Below the pieces are notes generated by a model. That model did not search any database, had not been told where the DNA came from, and saw only the letters and a program-made list of their open reading frames with translations. A program made the position numbers and the translations under genes. From the NCBI RefSeq assembly GCF_900700375.1, contig NC_041725.1, forward strand, positions 1,426,001 to 1,490,000: 64,000 bases of DNA, in the 5' to 3' direction. This DNA comes from Denticeps clupeoides. Lineage: Eukaryota; Chordata; Actinopteri; Clupeiformes; Denticipitidae. Positions 41,146-63,975 of this stretch are shown here, piece by piece (the stretch's first letter is position 1; the number at the start of each line of letters is the position of its first letter).

Positions 41146-41734
41146 AGGATTTTATTTTATTTATTACGAAAACATGTAGACTTAGTTCTTAGATGCCATG
41201 TAGCCTAGGTGTTTTTGAGGACTTTTCATGTAGCTTTCATCTCACAAACAATTCAAGGTTTTTCAGGTCATTAAATTGATGTATTACATGATGTGTGATG
41301 TAGTGGTAAATAAAGCATGTTCTTGTGCTTCCTGTGTAATGCTTCTCCTTCTGGGTAATGCTAGCCATGTAACTTCTAACAGCACTACTCCACTTAAAGA
41401 TGATATTGCATGGGCAACATTAAAATAAGCTAACAAATGTGATTACAGTAAGCCAGGTAACATATGCAGAAAGATGTAGCGTGGGATTCATTTAGGAACA
41501 AATGGGCCTGATCAGCACTGACCGAGGGTCACTGTTCTATAGACAGAGTTGAACAATTCAGCAATATACATACAAATATTATATTACATTTCTGCAGTTA
41601 GTTCCTGTCAGCCATGTTGACTGGCTGAGCGACTCATTGCTTTAAAAATCTTTTCTCTATGATATTGTTCATGGAAGCAACATCTTTCAAGATTAAATGT
41701 AACAATATTCATATGTGCAGTACATTTGGAAAGT

Positions 41735-42075
41735 ATTCACAGCACATTACTTTTTCCACAGCCTTGGCAAATTTATTAAAAATGTAAAAAAAAAAGGAAA
41801 AGATAAAGCACCATAATTATAATCATGGCCAAACGTTTTGAGAATGACACAATTCTGGTATGCACAAAGTTTGCTATTTTAATTTTTTATGCAATTTGCA
41901 TATACTCCAGAATTTTTGAATATTTAAATGCAGTTAAATGCAGAGGAAACATTTCGTGGTGTCACTGAGTGCTGTGATTCAAAGACACATTTAAATAATT
42001 ACACTGACACTAATTCTGCATTAATTTTAGTCACAAACACTTTTCTGCTGCAAATGTCACGTGCTGTATTTTCAT
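41735..42075 (-). mobile_element. Tc1/mariner terminal fragments (two kinds)
   Basis: 41735-41800 has the ggaaagtattcacagcacat end of one Tc1 type. From 41825, gccaaacgttttgagaatga and the atgcaatttgcatatactcc block belong to a second fish Tc1 type whose coding part is deleted. No transposase remains. Confidence 0.65.
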
Positions 42076-42728
42076 ACCCATGCAAACTGAGATTGGATTA
42101 GAATGTGGTCAATTAAGTGTGACACACTTACACCCACAATGTGGTCTGTCAAGAATGAGCACACAAACACACCCACCAGGATCTGTGGGTAGTAGGGTCC
42201 AGGGTAGGGTTTTTACAATACTAACATATAAACACACGGTTTTCTGTTTTCGGTTAAACACTTCCATCCCACCGATTTCCTCACTTTGTGTGGAAAGAGA
42301 CAGGGAGAAGAGATGAGTTGTAATCACTGGTAGACTCTGAGACTTCGTACATCTGTGTGTGGTGTGTGTCTAGTTGCATGTCTGTAATGTGTTTGTGTGT
42401 TTTTTTGATGCATTGAATCTGTTCTCTGATAAAGATTAGATCTGTTAATTGTTGACTCGGTCATATTTTTGTATTGCTAAACAAAACTAAAGCAGAGCCA
42501 TAACCCACAATGCTTCACTTTTCACATTTTTTTTCTTTTGTCCTTGGATACATGATTTTTCTTTGCATCTTTTTGTTTTGGTTGATCAATTCAACATATT
42601 TTTCAAATTTTTTATTTTTCAAAAACTAGATTTTCCCCCATAGACAATGAAAAGCACTGTGTTGCTATCTTGAGCACATTTTGAATATTTCTCATAACTT
42701 TTGTCTATCAGATCAATTATATCCATGA

Positions 42729-42957
42729 TGAAAGTGAAGTGATTGTCATTGTGATACACAGCACAGCACACAGTGCACACAACGAAATGTGTCCTCTGCT
42801 TTTAACCCATCACCCTTGGTGAGCCATGAAAGGCGCAGTGTGTGGGCATGATCCTTTGCTCAGTGGCACCTCAGTGGCACCTTGGCAGATCGGGATTTGG
42901 ACCGGCAACCTTCTGATTAAAAGAGTGCTTCCTAAACTGCTAAGTCACCACTGCCCC
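42729..42957 (-). repeat. SINE family B, full-length copy
   Basis: The best-preserved copy of the family: gtgaagtgattgtcattgtg, ctctgcttttaacccatcac, gcaccttggcagatcgggat, and the reversed head gcttcctaaactgctaagtc up to ccactgcccc. Confidence 0.9.
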
Positions 42958-42959
42958 AT

Positions 42960-43860
42960 AAAAAACAGATTATCAAGCAGGGATCAAAATATCTGACCCC
43001 TCAACCCCTTGCATGTGTATTTTGGTCTGTCACTCTTTTTCAGTTATAACATATTTATAATATGGAAATATAAATGCACAACTGTTTCTTATCTTAAAAT
43101 GACTGGTCAACTTTTCTAATATGTTGCTGGGAGGTTTTTTAAACAAAATTGGTAATTATGGGGCATCAATAATTATGGGGCATCAACAACAACTGAAAAA
43201 CTGAAGGGAGAGAAAACAGAGGGAAACAGTCAAGAGACTGAAATCAGGGGGCACATGAGAGGGGAGGGTCTATACTTACTAACAGTCCACAGCTTGGGGT
43301 CTGCTAATAGTCTTTGTGATGGCAGATTTTCACACATTCAGAGAGCATTTAAGAGAGCATTGTTGAAACCAAGAAATGTTCTTATTTTATGAATTTACAG
43401 ACCGAATCATTCATAAACGGGTTAAAGGTTACCAATTTATGTTTTCTGCTGAGAACAAAAAATATGGAAATGACAAAACATAACATTTACATTACAAACA
43501 TCATTACAAATGTTGATTTGAGGAGTCTGAAGAGTCAGCCAACATATAAAACTTTTAAATGGCATTGCCTGCCATTAACTATCAATGAATGTGAGCAAAC
43601 AAGCTAATTAAGGTCACAAACCTCTGTAAATATTAACCTTTTACACAAAATGTGTGTAAAGCAGAACATGTGTTTAGAGTTTGGAGATCAGAGAAGAGGT
43701 TCTGCTCTCTGTGTTCAATTTACATAATTGCTATGCATGTCATTTTAGTGTTAGCAATTGGAAAAACTGGCTCCACATGTCTGATTGGTTTTACCACTAG
43801 ATGGCAACCAATCACTGCATTTTTCAGTCTGACATTGAGACTATTCTGAATTTTGAATAT
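42960..43860. other. AT-rich intergenic stretch
   Basis: Nothing recognisable on either strand; short open frames only. Confidence 0.5.
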
Positions 43861-43894
43861 ATTTGATACCTTTGAATAATAAAATATTTGTACA

Positions 43895-44518
43895 GAAGTG
43901 CTCCCTTCTAGCTGGTCTACTACTATGTACCATCCGACCTCTACAACTCATACAAAATACACGACTAATCTTCAACCTTCCCAAATTCTCCCACACCACC
44001 CCTCTGCTACGCTCCCTCCACTGGCTCCCAGTAGCTGCATGCATCAGGTTCAAAATACTGATGCTGGCCTACAAAGCCAAACATGGAGTAGCACCATCCT
44101 ACCTCACAGCCCTTATTACACCTCGCACTGCACCTCATATACTCCGAGCATCCAGTACTGCTCGCCTGGTCCCTCCATGTCTGAAGGTAAAAGGAAGATA
44201 CTCATCTAGACTCTTCTCCGTCTTGGCCCCTCGATGGTGGAATGAAGTTCCCCTCAAGGTCAGAACAGCACAGTCACTGAGCACCTTCAAACGACAGATC
44301 AGGACCTTCCTCTTTAAAGAATATTTAGATTAAATTGTAATTTTCTTGTTGTCGAACTTGTGTATAGAATCTACAACAGAGTGAATAAAATAGATGTATT
44401 CATAGTTGGGGTCCTAGTGAACCGGAATTGATCTCTTCATCGATGGTAACTTAAGCACGTTGTAAGTCGCTCTGGATAAGGGTGTCTGCCAAATGCCATA
44501 AATGTAAATGTAAATGTA
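43895..44518 (+). mobile_element. L2-clade LINE, 5'-truncated, with SINE-like 3' tail
   Basis: An open frame up to the stop at 44333 encodes the C-terminal end of a LINE ORF2: QLIQNTRLIFNLPKF, LLRSLHWLPVAACIRFKILM, LAYKAKHGVAPSYLTALI and LAPRWWNEVPLKVRTAQSL. The 3' UTR ends in gtaagtcgctctggataagg and tgtctgccaaatgccataaa, the same tail as SINE family A in this window. Confidence 0.9.
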
Positions 44519-45228
44519 ATTACTGTTCTTATCTCCTGTTCATCTGTAAGCCTAAAAGGTCTGAACACTGGTATGAAATAATTCAAAGCAGTTTTATAAT
44601 TTGAAAGGGTGTGCAGGGTGATGGTAAAAACCTTCCTTCTTAGAGCGTGGATCCCCTCTATGCTCTCTCGCTTTCTGACAGGAGTCATCTATAAATACTC
44701 TGGTGAGTCATCACCACTGCACACAGTGCACTATTCTCTCTTTTTTCTTATTCCATAATTAATTCATCCCCTTCCCCATTAGCAATGCCTAGTGCTGTTC
44801 CAGTTGTTTAGTGCCTGGCAGTTGTATGCATTAGGCCTTTCCTTTGTCCAAGGACCTGAATGCTCCTCTCAGAGGTTCAGGACTCTTAATGCAGTTTAAA
44901 TTTAGACATTGGTTATGGTACGCTGATAAACGTAGTCTGGCCTGTGATTTCTGATGCTCAAATTGTTGAAATGCAAAGTAAATGCTGCTTCCTGTACAAT
45001 TGTGTCAGTACACATGACAGCTTATTGCGTATTGGTCTGTGTAGGTGCGCATGCTGACTTGTGTTCCAAATGTTCCAAGAATAGGCATCATATGAGCCTC
45101 AGATATGGACCACATAACAATGGAAGAAGGTGACCTGGTCTGATGTATGTTGCTCACTTAGGGAACGCTTGAGTAGTGTGATGCTTCATGAAATGTTCTG
45201 ATGAGAAACCTGCAATTTTGACAAATAT

Positions 45229-46756
45229 TAGAGATGTGAACCTTCACTGGTCTCAGGACTTGATTAGATTACAATTATCAGTGCCACAATATCGATGCAT
45301 CACAATGCATGCCATACATTTTGGTCACGTGGTATTTCAAATACAAGAGTTAAGGTCTTGTACACCTGTGTGGACGCTTTGATTTGCTACAATGACCAGA
45401 AGAATGTTTGTCCAAAGATGCTTGTAACCACTAGTAACTTCTAAAATTATTGTTTTACTATAATACAAATCAACAGTGAATTGGAATTCGATTAATTTAA
45501 TGACAGCTTTTCAGTGTTTAATCAACTCAGTCACAGCATAGAAATGATAAATTTTCTTTTGAAAAAGGTTACAGACAATCACTTTGAAAGAGAACAATAC
45601 AAATAATCAATTCAAGGCCTCTATTGTCAAGATTAAATTAAATAACATTTGTATTTGCATTTTGCATTATTTTATTATTAATTCAGGAAGGAATTGGTAA
45701 ACAGTTGCATGTCAAAACCTTTACTCAAATATAAACAATGAACTGCAATACTGAATTTTTTAATCCAACTGAATTAAAAATGAACAGGCCATTTCACATG
45801 ACCCTGGTGGGACTATATAGATTGTGTAGATTGAGAACTGTACACTGTGTGGACGCTTTGATATGCTACAACGAGCAGATATATGATCTGTATTCAGTCC
45901 GCGCTCACCTGACGCCACAAACGCTGGAAATCCGTCTAGTTCAGACGTCCGTGGCGTCAGGTGAGCGCGGACTGAACTTTTTCCGGCTCATTGTAGAAAG
46001 TTGGGTTCAGCGGGGCTCAGCGCGAAAAAATGATGCGCGTTTAATTATGCGAGTTTTTCTAAAATCCCGGTAAGACGATAATGTCGTGTTGTAGATCTCT
46101 GGACACTCAGAGAAAGATCAGATTTTCCTCCATTCCTGCTTCGAGTGTGAGTTTCAAATTGGTAAAGAGAAAACTTGTGAAACTCCGACCCGGCGCTGTA
46201 CTCTGTAGATCAGGCCGCCACAGTCGCTACCGGCACTACTTTTTAACGGGACCCGTCGAATTCCGTGACAATAGATGGCGCTGTGACTGATGAACGTCAA
46301 AAAATTCTAATACACGATAATTGTTGGCTGAATTAATTGATTGTTGAGTGTTAAATGTGTACTTTGAGAGCAATAAACAACTAAGTGAAACATGCAGCCT
46401 TGTTATTGTCCAGGAGCGCTCATTATTTTAACGAGGTTAAATAGAGAAATGCCACACACACCAAACCATTTCAGGTAACTTCTTTCATCCTCTAATACCT
46501 GTAACTACAACATTTACCATTCTAATCATGAAACGGAACCAGGGACAAGAGGTCACATTTCAGGCGCTGTCAGATATTGTGACCATGCTGTAAGTAGGAT
46601 CCTAACCATCTTTCGCGGCACAGCGCCATCTAGTGTCAGCAAGATGAAAATAACCAAGCAACGTCATTATGATATGATCGATTATGTTCTGCACTGCATC
46701 GATGCAATATCAATGCACGGTTGCATCGATTATTTGATTAATTTCAACACCCCCTA
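45229..46756. mobile_element. Larger hAT-related element with internal palindrome
   Basis: Ends TAGAGATGTG and CACCCCCTA match the inverted ends of the 572-bp element at 509-1080; the flanks ACAAATAT and AAAAATAC agree at 6 of 8 bases, consistent with an old target duplication. The first ~170 bp align with the reverse of 885-1080. A block around gtgtggacgctttgat occurs twice (45361-45399 and 45841-45878), suggesting an internal insertion or duplication. No convincing transposase frame. Confidence 0.65.
45893..45976. repeat. Perfect 26-bp inverted repeat (32-bp loop)
   Basis: Left arm 45893-45918 (contains gtccgcgctcacctgacgcc), right arm 45951-45976, exact reverse complements; the loop holds a further CGTCT/AGACG pair. 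It lies inside the hAT-related element. Confidence 0.93.
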
Positions 46757-47417
46757 AAAAATACTACCTAATAATCGTTGATGACCAAGCACACCTCTCT
46801 TTGAGAACAATATTCCCTGATGGCAGTTCCCTCTTTCAGGTAAAATAATACATCCTGTAACACTGTAGGGTAACACAATGGCAAATTTAGATATCGAGTA
46901 TTCTAACGCAAGTCTGATCAATGGAGACATAATATTTTGTCTAACGGAATCAGGGCTAGATCAGGGCTGTTTTGGGGACCATCTGAATATTAGCAGAATT
47001 ACGTCATAATTCACAGACATATTAGCAGAATGACGTCATCAGGCTATGTTTGTAGTCTGTTGTTGAAGAAAAATTATCAGTACACTGCTCTATTTTTTTT
47101 TTTCATTCTATTGATACCACAAGGACTCTCCTTCCCTCACACACACATAATTACTGATATTTAATTAAGGCTTCATTCAACATGAGCGTGATCATGAAGT
47201 AAACTCCCTGCTTAAGGAGAGCTGACCAATGTGGGTGTGTGCAAAGACAGTAATATCCCATAATTCCCCTGGGTGGATTCTTTCCTAGAAACGTGCAGTT
47301 GTCATGGCCACTGCTGATTATTGGTGAAATAGAGCTGCAAGGTCACAGTGCTGGCCAAATATTTGCTCGAACAAAATGTTTATTAAGACTACCATGGCTG
47401 AGGTTATGTGAAAAACT

Positions 47418-47423
47418 TTTATT
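47418..47423 (-). terminator. Poly(A) signal of kcne4
   Basis: AATAAA on the minus strand 85 bp past the kcne4 stop. Confidence 0.6.
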
Positions 47424-47507
47424 TCAGCATGAACAGCATAAATATTTAACAGATTAGTTCTGTCCACGGACAGAGCGCACGAGTACAGTGTTCTGGTTCC
47501 AGGTTCG

Positions 47508-47969
47508 TCATCCTTCCCGCGCCTGCGCATGCGCATGTGCGTTTGCCGCGCCGTCGGCCTCCTCCTCCTCGATGGCGAGACGCGCGTCGCTGGAGGAGCA
47601 GAGGGAGCTGACGCTGCTCTGCTCCACGGAGCACAGCGCGCACGCGAGCCGGGCCACGTGCGCGTCGCGCAGGGCGGGGAAGGCGGGAAAGGTGAGGCTG
47701 GAGCCGCTGTGTTTGCGCGGGAAGCCCGCGCCCCAGCCCCGCTGCTCCTCCTCGTGCAGCAGGCGCGTGAAGACGTTGACCCGCCTCTTCTCGCGCCGCT
47801 TGGAGCGCGCGTAGCCGATCAGGATCCCGACGAGGAAGACGCCGTAGAAGGAGACGACGATGACGATGTAGAGATGCGCGCTCCCGTCACTGCCGACTCC
47901 CGGGGACGCGCCTGGTGCCGTTTGGAGTAGAAGGGGTTCGTGCGTGCTGCCATTAGGCGCCCTTTCCAT
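47508..47969 (-). CDS. kcne4: Voltage-gated potassium channel accessory subunit KCNE4
   Basis: A 153-residue single-pass membrane subunit; KCNE4 is an inhibitory partner of KCNQ1 and Kv1-type channels (family knowledge). One coding exon, as in all KCNE genes. The ATG chosen is MERAPNGSTHE, which aligns with the human start; an acceptor TTTTACAG lies about 20 bp upstream, so further in-frame codons (to 48053) are intronic. Residues 6-8 (NGS) are an N-glycosylation site. The transmembrane helix is ~33-53 (YIVIVVSFYGVFLVGILIGY), followed by the KCNE hallmark ARSKRREK. The tail motif LACALCSVEQSSVSS matches human LSCTLCSMEGDSVSS. The coding region is very GC-rich against AT-rich flanks. The tetraleucine stretch known from human KCNE4 is absent. 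Human KCNE4 also neighbours SCG2 and ACSL3. Confidence 0.93.
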   Translation of the reverse strand: MERAPNGSTHEPLLLQTAPGASPGVGSDGSAHLYIVIVVSFYGVFLVGILIGYARSKRREKRRVNVFTRLLHEEEQRGWGAGFPRKHSGSSLTFPAFPALRDAHVARLACALCSVEQSSVSSLCSSSDARLAIEEEEADGAANAHAHAQAREG

Positions 47970-48369
47970 TCCCAGCCCGAATAAAATCTGTAAAATAAAC
48001 AAGCATTCCCAACCCAGCTGATATTTCTGACCACATTTCCCCCGAAAAAGCACACTAAACGTATATTAAGGTTATTTATATTACTTGTGTTCACAAGTAA
48101 AGCATTTGTTTAATTTCGTTCATTAGAACGAAATTAAACGCCTCATTAAGCGCCTCATGATCATTAATACGCGAAATGAAACGTAGAAGGACATATGGTT
48201 TATATTTATACTAAACGTAAAAGTTCGGGATTTTGTTTTATAGCGGAACTCGTTTATGATGGCCACGCTGTAATAAGCATGTTGAAACGAACAGACCTAC
48301 CTCCAGTAAAACAGCTCTGGGATGGCTGGCTGAACTCTCACAGTTTCGATGGTCTCTGAAGTTGTGTTG

Positions 48370-49930
48370 TGTAGTTCGCGAACAATTCGTTCAAAAGAAC
48401 GAATCTTTTAAAGGAACTTACTGAACTGAATCACTTTCTCAAATGATTTGTTCGTTTCTCAGTTCAGTTGAGTTGTCTGGAGGGAGGAAGGGAATCAGAC
48501 ATTATTGGGTAGGGGCTACGGAATCTGCTTAAGTGCATTGTGCAATGACCAGTGTTGCAGTAACAAATTGCAGGATAGTCAAGAACAGTATCATTCACAT
48601 GGTCAGGGTGTGAGGTGTGGTGGCATGCTCTAACTTTGTTACTTTGCCACTACAACAACAGTGACAGTACCACACAGCAGGTAGTAAGTAGTGTGTAAAA
48701 CCCATAGTTTTGAGAAAATGCATTGCTCTTATGTGCAAGGGAACACATAATGCATGTTCAGTGTGATTCATTTACTGAATGTACTGTGGGGTAAACAATT
48801 TATTTATAGGTGGCATTCTGACACACAAGGACATCGTACAATCAACAATACAACATACAGCCAAATTACAATAAAAGACAAGATTATAAGGCATAATAAA
48901 CCAGGTTAAAAGGCATATATTCTACAAATCAGTTAGACAGTGCAAATGACTCGAAGAGAGAAAGTGCACTTGAACAAATGGGTTCTGAGTGAGGATTTAA
49001 AGGACAAGAGTGAATTTATATTTCTGAGCTTGGGTGATAGTGAGTTCCAGAGCCTGGGTGCTGAGCAGTTAAAGAAGGGACATTCGAATGGATGGAAGGG
49101 GATGATCTGAGCATAATTTCAACCTGGAGAAGGTCGTGAATGTCCTTAAATGCAAACAGAATAATTTTGAATTCAACCCAAGACTTAACTGGGAGCCAGT
49201 GGAGTTGCTGCAAAATAGGAGTTATATGATGGATAGAAGGAGTTCTAGTTCTATGATGTGGGTGACTGAATTGTCAACCAGTTGAAGTTTTTGGAGAATT
49301 TTGTGAGGGAGACAATAAAAAAGGAGTTACAATAATCCACATTAGAAGTGACAAGATTGTGAACCAGAATGGCAGTAGAATGGTGGGTGAGGGAGGGATA
49401 GAGGAGATCATGCAGACAGATATTGATATGAGATTGAAACGAAGAATTACTGTCGAGGATGACACCCAGACTCTTAACCTGCTGAGAGGGGGAGACGGAA
49501 CAGTTATCAATATCAATTGAAATATTGTCACTTTAGGATAATGTTGATTTAGTACCAATAAATCACTGTTTAAGGATATTTGATTTACAGAATGCAGGTG
49601 AGTACAGATAAGATGTTACAGAATCCAGGGGGTTGGAAAATGTCCTTATACAATGAGAATAATGACTTTTATTACCTTCTTTAGAGCAGATTAAACCAGA
49701 GTTGTGTTTGGTGTGAATTATACAGTCCTTGTAATGGACCAGTTAAATAGCATACAAGAGGACAGGACACTTTTATAAACAAATTTAGTTTTTACAAAGG
49801 TGTTTGTTAAAGGAACACAGCCGTAACACTCAGTTCAGGAAGTTGAGTTCACAGGCTCCTCCTGCCATGCACTGAATGATTTGGTGAACAAATCTTTTTA
49901 GTGAACTGATTCTAAAGATTCAGTGCATGT
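48370..49930. mobile_element. Interspersed repeat pair flanking a LINE remnant
   Basis: Two blocks rich in gaacgaatc/ttcgttc and actgaatc motifs (48370-48480 and 49860-49925: caattcgttcaaaagaacga, aatctttttagtgaactgat) look like the two parts of one DNA-type repeat opened by the LINE piece between them. The family is not identified. Confidence 0.4.
48990..49560 (-). mobile_element. L2-clade LINE remnant
   Basis: Diverged minus-strand pieces: SLGVILDS-like RT C-terminal block near 49420-49500 and LHWLPVKSWVEFKIILFAFK near 49120-49210. Frame interrupted; heavily decayed. Confidence 0.75.
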
Positions 49931-50109
49931 ACTGCTGCGCCCACAAGTCTGAAGTTTAACTGGGGTGTCCGGTTTAAGTATCGACCCTCTTAGCATCAGC
50001 AGTCATGTGACGAGTTGTTCTAATATGAAGATCTTCACAGAACCCGCAGCGGATTCACAGTGAGAGGACCAGCTACAGGACATTCACTGAGAGGAAATGA
50101 ACAAGGATG

Positions 50110-51090
50110 GACATGTACAGGACAAGTAAAAAGTTTGGACAAGCCTTATCATTCAGTAGTTTTTCTTCAGTTATTTTTCTACATGGTAGATTCATATGAA
50201 AGACAACAAAATATGAAAGAACAATTATTTATATTTTATATTTTTAAAAGTAGACACCTTTTGCTTTGATAACAGCTTTGCATGCTCTTCGCATTCTCTC
50301 AGTCAGCCTCATGAGTTTGTCACCTGGAATGGTTTTCAAACAGAGCTTGAAGTAGTCCCTATAGATGCTGAGCACTTGTTGGCTGCTTTGTCTTTACTCC
50401 AGTTCAACTCATCCCATGGTCATCTGATGCAGGACTCCAGGTGTGATGACATGTCACTGCAGAATGCAGTGGATTGAAAGTGGATTGAAAGTGTGCATTG
50501 GACTTTAAATAAATCTCCAACAGTGCCACCAGCAAAGCACCTCCATACATCAAACATCCTCCTCGAGCTTCAATGTGGGAACTAGACATGGAAAAAAATC
50601 TCACCTGCTCTACATATCACAAAGGAACAGTGGAACCATTGGTCTAACATCATTCCTTGTGTTTCTTGTTCCAAGCAATTCTCTTCTTCTTCTTCTTCCA
50701 CAGAAGTGACTTCTTTGTAGTAATTTGATTCACTGATTCACTCCTCTGAACAGTAGATTTTGAGATGTTTCTGTATTTGAACTGTGTATTTATGCGGGCT
50801 CTTATATGATTTGCTGTTACTTTACAGATTCTTTCTTGGAGCGGCCCTCATGAGAGCCAGTTTTTACCATAGTGTTTGATGGCCTTAAAGTCTTTAAAAG
50901 TTATATTACATTTTGATTGACTGACCTTCATGTGTTAAATTAATGGACTGTTGTTTCTCTTGACTTAGTTGAGTGGTTTTTGTTATAATGTGGATTAGAA
51001 CACAAGTTAAATAGGGCTATTCACTGAGAGAATGTCAAAAGGGCTGTCATCAAAGCAAAAGGTTGTTTGAAGAATCTAAAATGTAAAACT
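50110..51090 (-). mobile_element. Tc1/mariner element remnant
   Basis: The nucleotide sequence follows a common fish Tc1 type in reverse: agcttgaagtagtccctata, atgctgagcacttgttggct, gccaccagcaaagcacctcc, gcggccctcatgagagccag, tgactgaccttcatgtgtta. Large parts of the transposase are deleted. Confidence 0.85.
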
Positions 51091-51193
51091 ATTTTCTATA
51101 TGTTTTTTCTATATATAATCTATATATTTTATTGATCGCTCTTATGAGACATTAAAAGCCAAAATTGTAGCTGTGATCTGTGGTGTGTCTGTA

Positions 51194-51388
51194 GTGGCTA
51201 CTACCACCTCGCCTATGAACACGCTCGCCTATGAACCAGAAGACCCCGGTTCAAATCCCACTTACAACCATTGTGTCCCTGAGCAATACACTTAACCCTG
51301 AGTGTCTCCATGGGGGGACTGTCCCTGTAACTACTCATTGGAAGTCTCTCTGGATAAGGGCGTCTGATAAATGCTGTAAATGTAATAA
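51194..51388 (+). repeat. SINE family A copy with short internal head duplication
   Basis: The head contains cgcctatgaac twice (51210-51235), then a full middle and tail ending taaatgctgtaaatgtaa. Confidence 0.85.
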
Positions 51389-51430
51389 GTAGTCCATATT
51401 GGTCAACAGTCCTGGGATAGTGAATGACTT

Positions 51431-51612
51431 TACAATTTACCAGACGTCCCTTATCCAGAGGGACTTCTGTAGTCAGTAGTGACAGAGACAGTCCCCCTGG
51501 AGACACTCAGGGTTAACTGTCTTGCTCAGCGACACAATGGTAGTAAGTTTGAACCTGTGACTCTGTGGTCTTCTGGTTCATTGACACTTGCATTAGAATA
51601 CTACCACCCTTA
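51431..51612 (-). repeat. SINE family A copy
   Basis: Reverse copy only 45 bp from the previous one: cccttatccagagggacttc, gacagtccccctggagacac, gtggtcttctggttcattga, actaccaccctt. Confidence 0.85.
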
Positions 51613-51849
51613 CTTTATTGTCCATCTCTACCACCCCAAGAAGACTACAATCTGGACTTGATGACTTGAACAGTCTCCTGGCATGAGACTCTCCTGAACT
51701 GAATTGGCAACCACATTATGTGTTAATCAGAAAAAAGGGGGAGGGTGTGATGGACCAAAATAATAATGCTTACTAATCGTATTATCTATGCACCAGAAAC
51801 ATTGATAATATCAGACATACAAGCACAGTAAGAAATCAAGTATAATCTA

Positions 51850-52916
51850 ATTTTTAGATATTTTTATTGAATACTCATTCAACTTACAAGGTTCAATAAT
51901 AAATTCATTTTGGATACAGCAGCAGTAATTACAAAAGTATTCTAAGTACAATTTTATGGCACACAGGCCTAAGCCTACATACAATAGATATAAAGAGGTC
52001 TGTTTAGGACTGCTCACACAAGCACGCTAAAGCAACAGAAATATTCTCATTCAGTTATAACATAAGTTACAGAAAGAATAAAGGTGAAGTGGATGTAGTA
52101 GACATAAACCGTAGCAGAATTTATTCTAATAAATAAACATTATGTCTATGAAATTTCATGTCCTACCTTCCTTTCACCCCACAACAAAGGCCAATTTTAA
52201 GTCTTTGGGTGCTTTTCTAATCATACCCAATTCTAGAGCATTAAATAGCAGCAGCACTGGACAGCACTGGTAAAACATTAACTTGGGCAATTTAATATAT
52301 AGTGCAGACAAAGGTGAAGTAGAGTAATCACATTCGCCCCAAACATAAATAGATCAACAGCTGAAGTGCACTACTGTAGTGCAGCTAGCTCAGAAGAAAA
52401 AACATTACTACCTGTCCAGCAGGTATTGAATACTGACTATTGAATGACACGTATTAACCACAGGACTTCACAGAGTCTGCCTTAGAGCAACTCTGTTCTG
52501 AATAAATGCGAACCCTCTCTGCTATAGGATGTACTTATAAACCTCTAATACCTTCAACACCTGATTCTAAATTAAAACAAAATTCATATAGAATTGTCCA
52601 GTAGGCTAATCCAGTTTGAATCACCATTTAAATTGAATCAAAATGCAGGTCGATCTACTAATCAGATGTTTACAGATCCCACAAGGCATTACTTCAATAA
52701 TAGATTACATAAATCCAGTAAACCTATAAACCTAAACCTATGCTAAATCGAGGGTGTGTGAATCACCACTGTGAAACATGATGACTATCAGGTGGATAGT
52801 GTTTTTCTGTAGATATGCTGTGATTCTCACAGTGCTCAGCCTTTTTGGTTTGGACTGACGAACTGACTTGGCTGCATCAAGTGTTGCATTTCCTACTCAG
52901 GTCAAGTTTCAACAGT
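51850..52916 (-). other. Probable acsl3 3' UTR
   Basis: About 1 kb of AT-rich sequence without transposon signature follows the acsl3 stop. A minus-strand AATAAA at 51863-51868 would end a long 3' UTR, which is usual for ACSL3. Extent inferred. Confidence 0.4.
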
Positions 52917-63583
<10,667 letters not shown>

Positions 63584-63975
63584 TTAAGCTGTTTTCCACA
63601 AGGAGGAATGGACAAAGTGACATTAACTCCATAGAGGACTATTTTATATTTCATATTATGGAAAATAGTATCTGAAAGGGATCATTTTCAATTTCCTTAT
63701 GGAAAGTAGTAACTCTATATGATTCAGTTTTATTTTGCTACATGTTACTGTGCACTACTGCAGATACCATCACAGTCTAGTAGTGATTCCACAAATCTTG
63801 ATTCATATGACAAAGATATTACAATTCCATGTGCCCTAAATGAAATGTTTTTGCTTACATATATGTCTTAGTGATCCCCTAATACTGTCTCTTTCCAAAA
63901 TTCAGCCTTGGTGCAGAAAAATGAGATTTCCCCAGGAAGGGCCATGTCAGTGTGTGTAGCTTTAAATGCTGGTAT

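Noticed and set aside
47488-47930. Plus-strand open frames of 108 and 133 codons
   Set aside because: Antisense shadows of the GC-rich kcne4 coding exon; no family resemblance.
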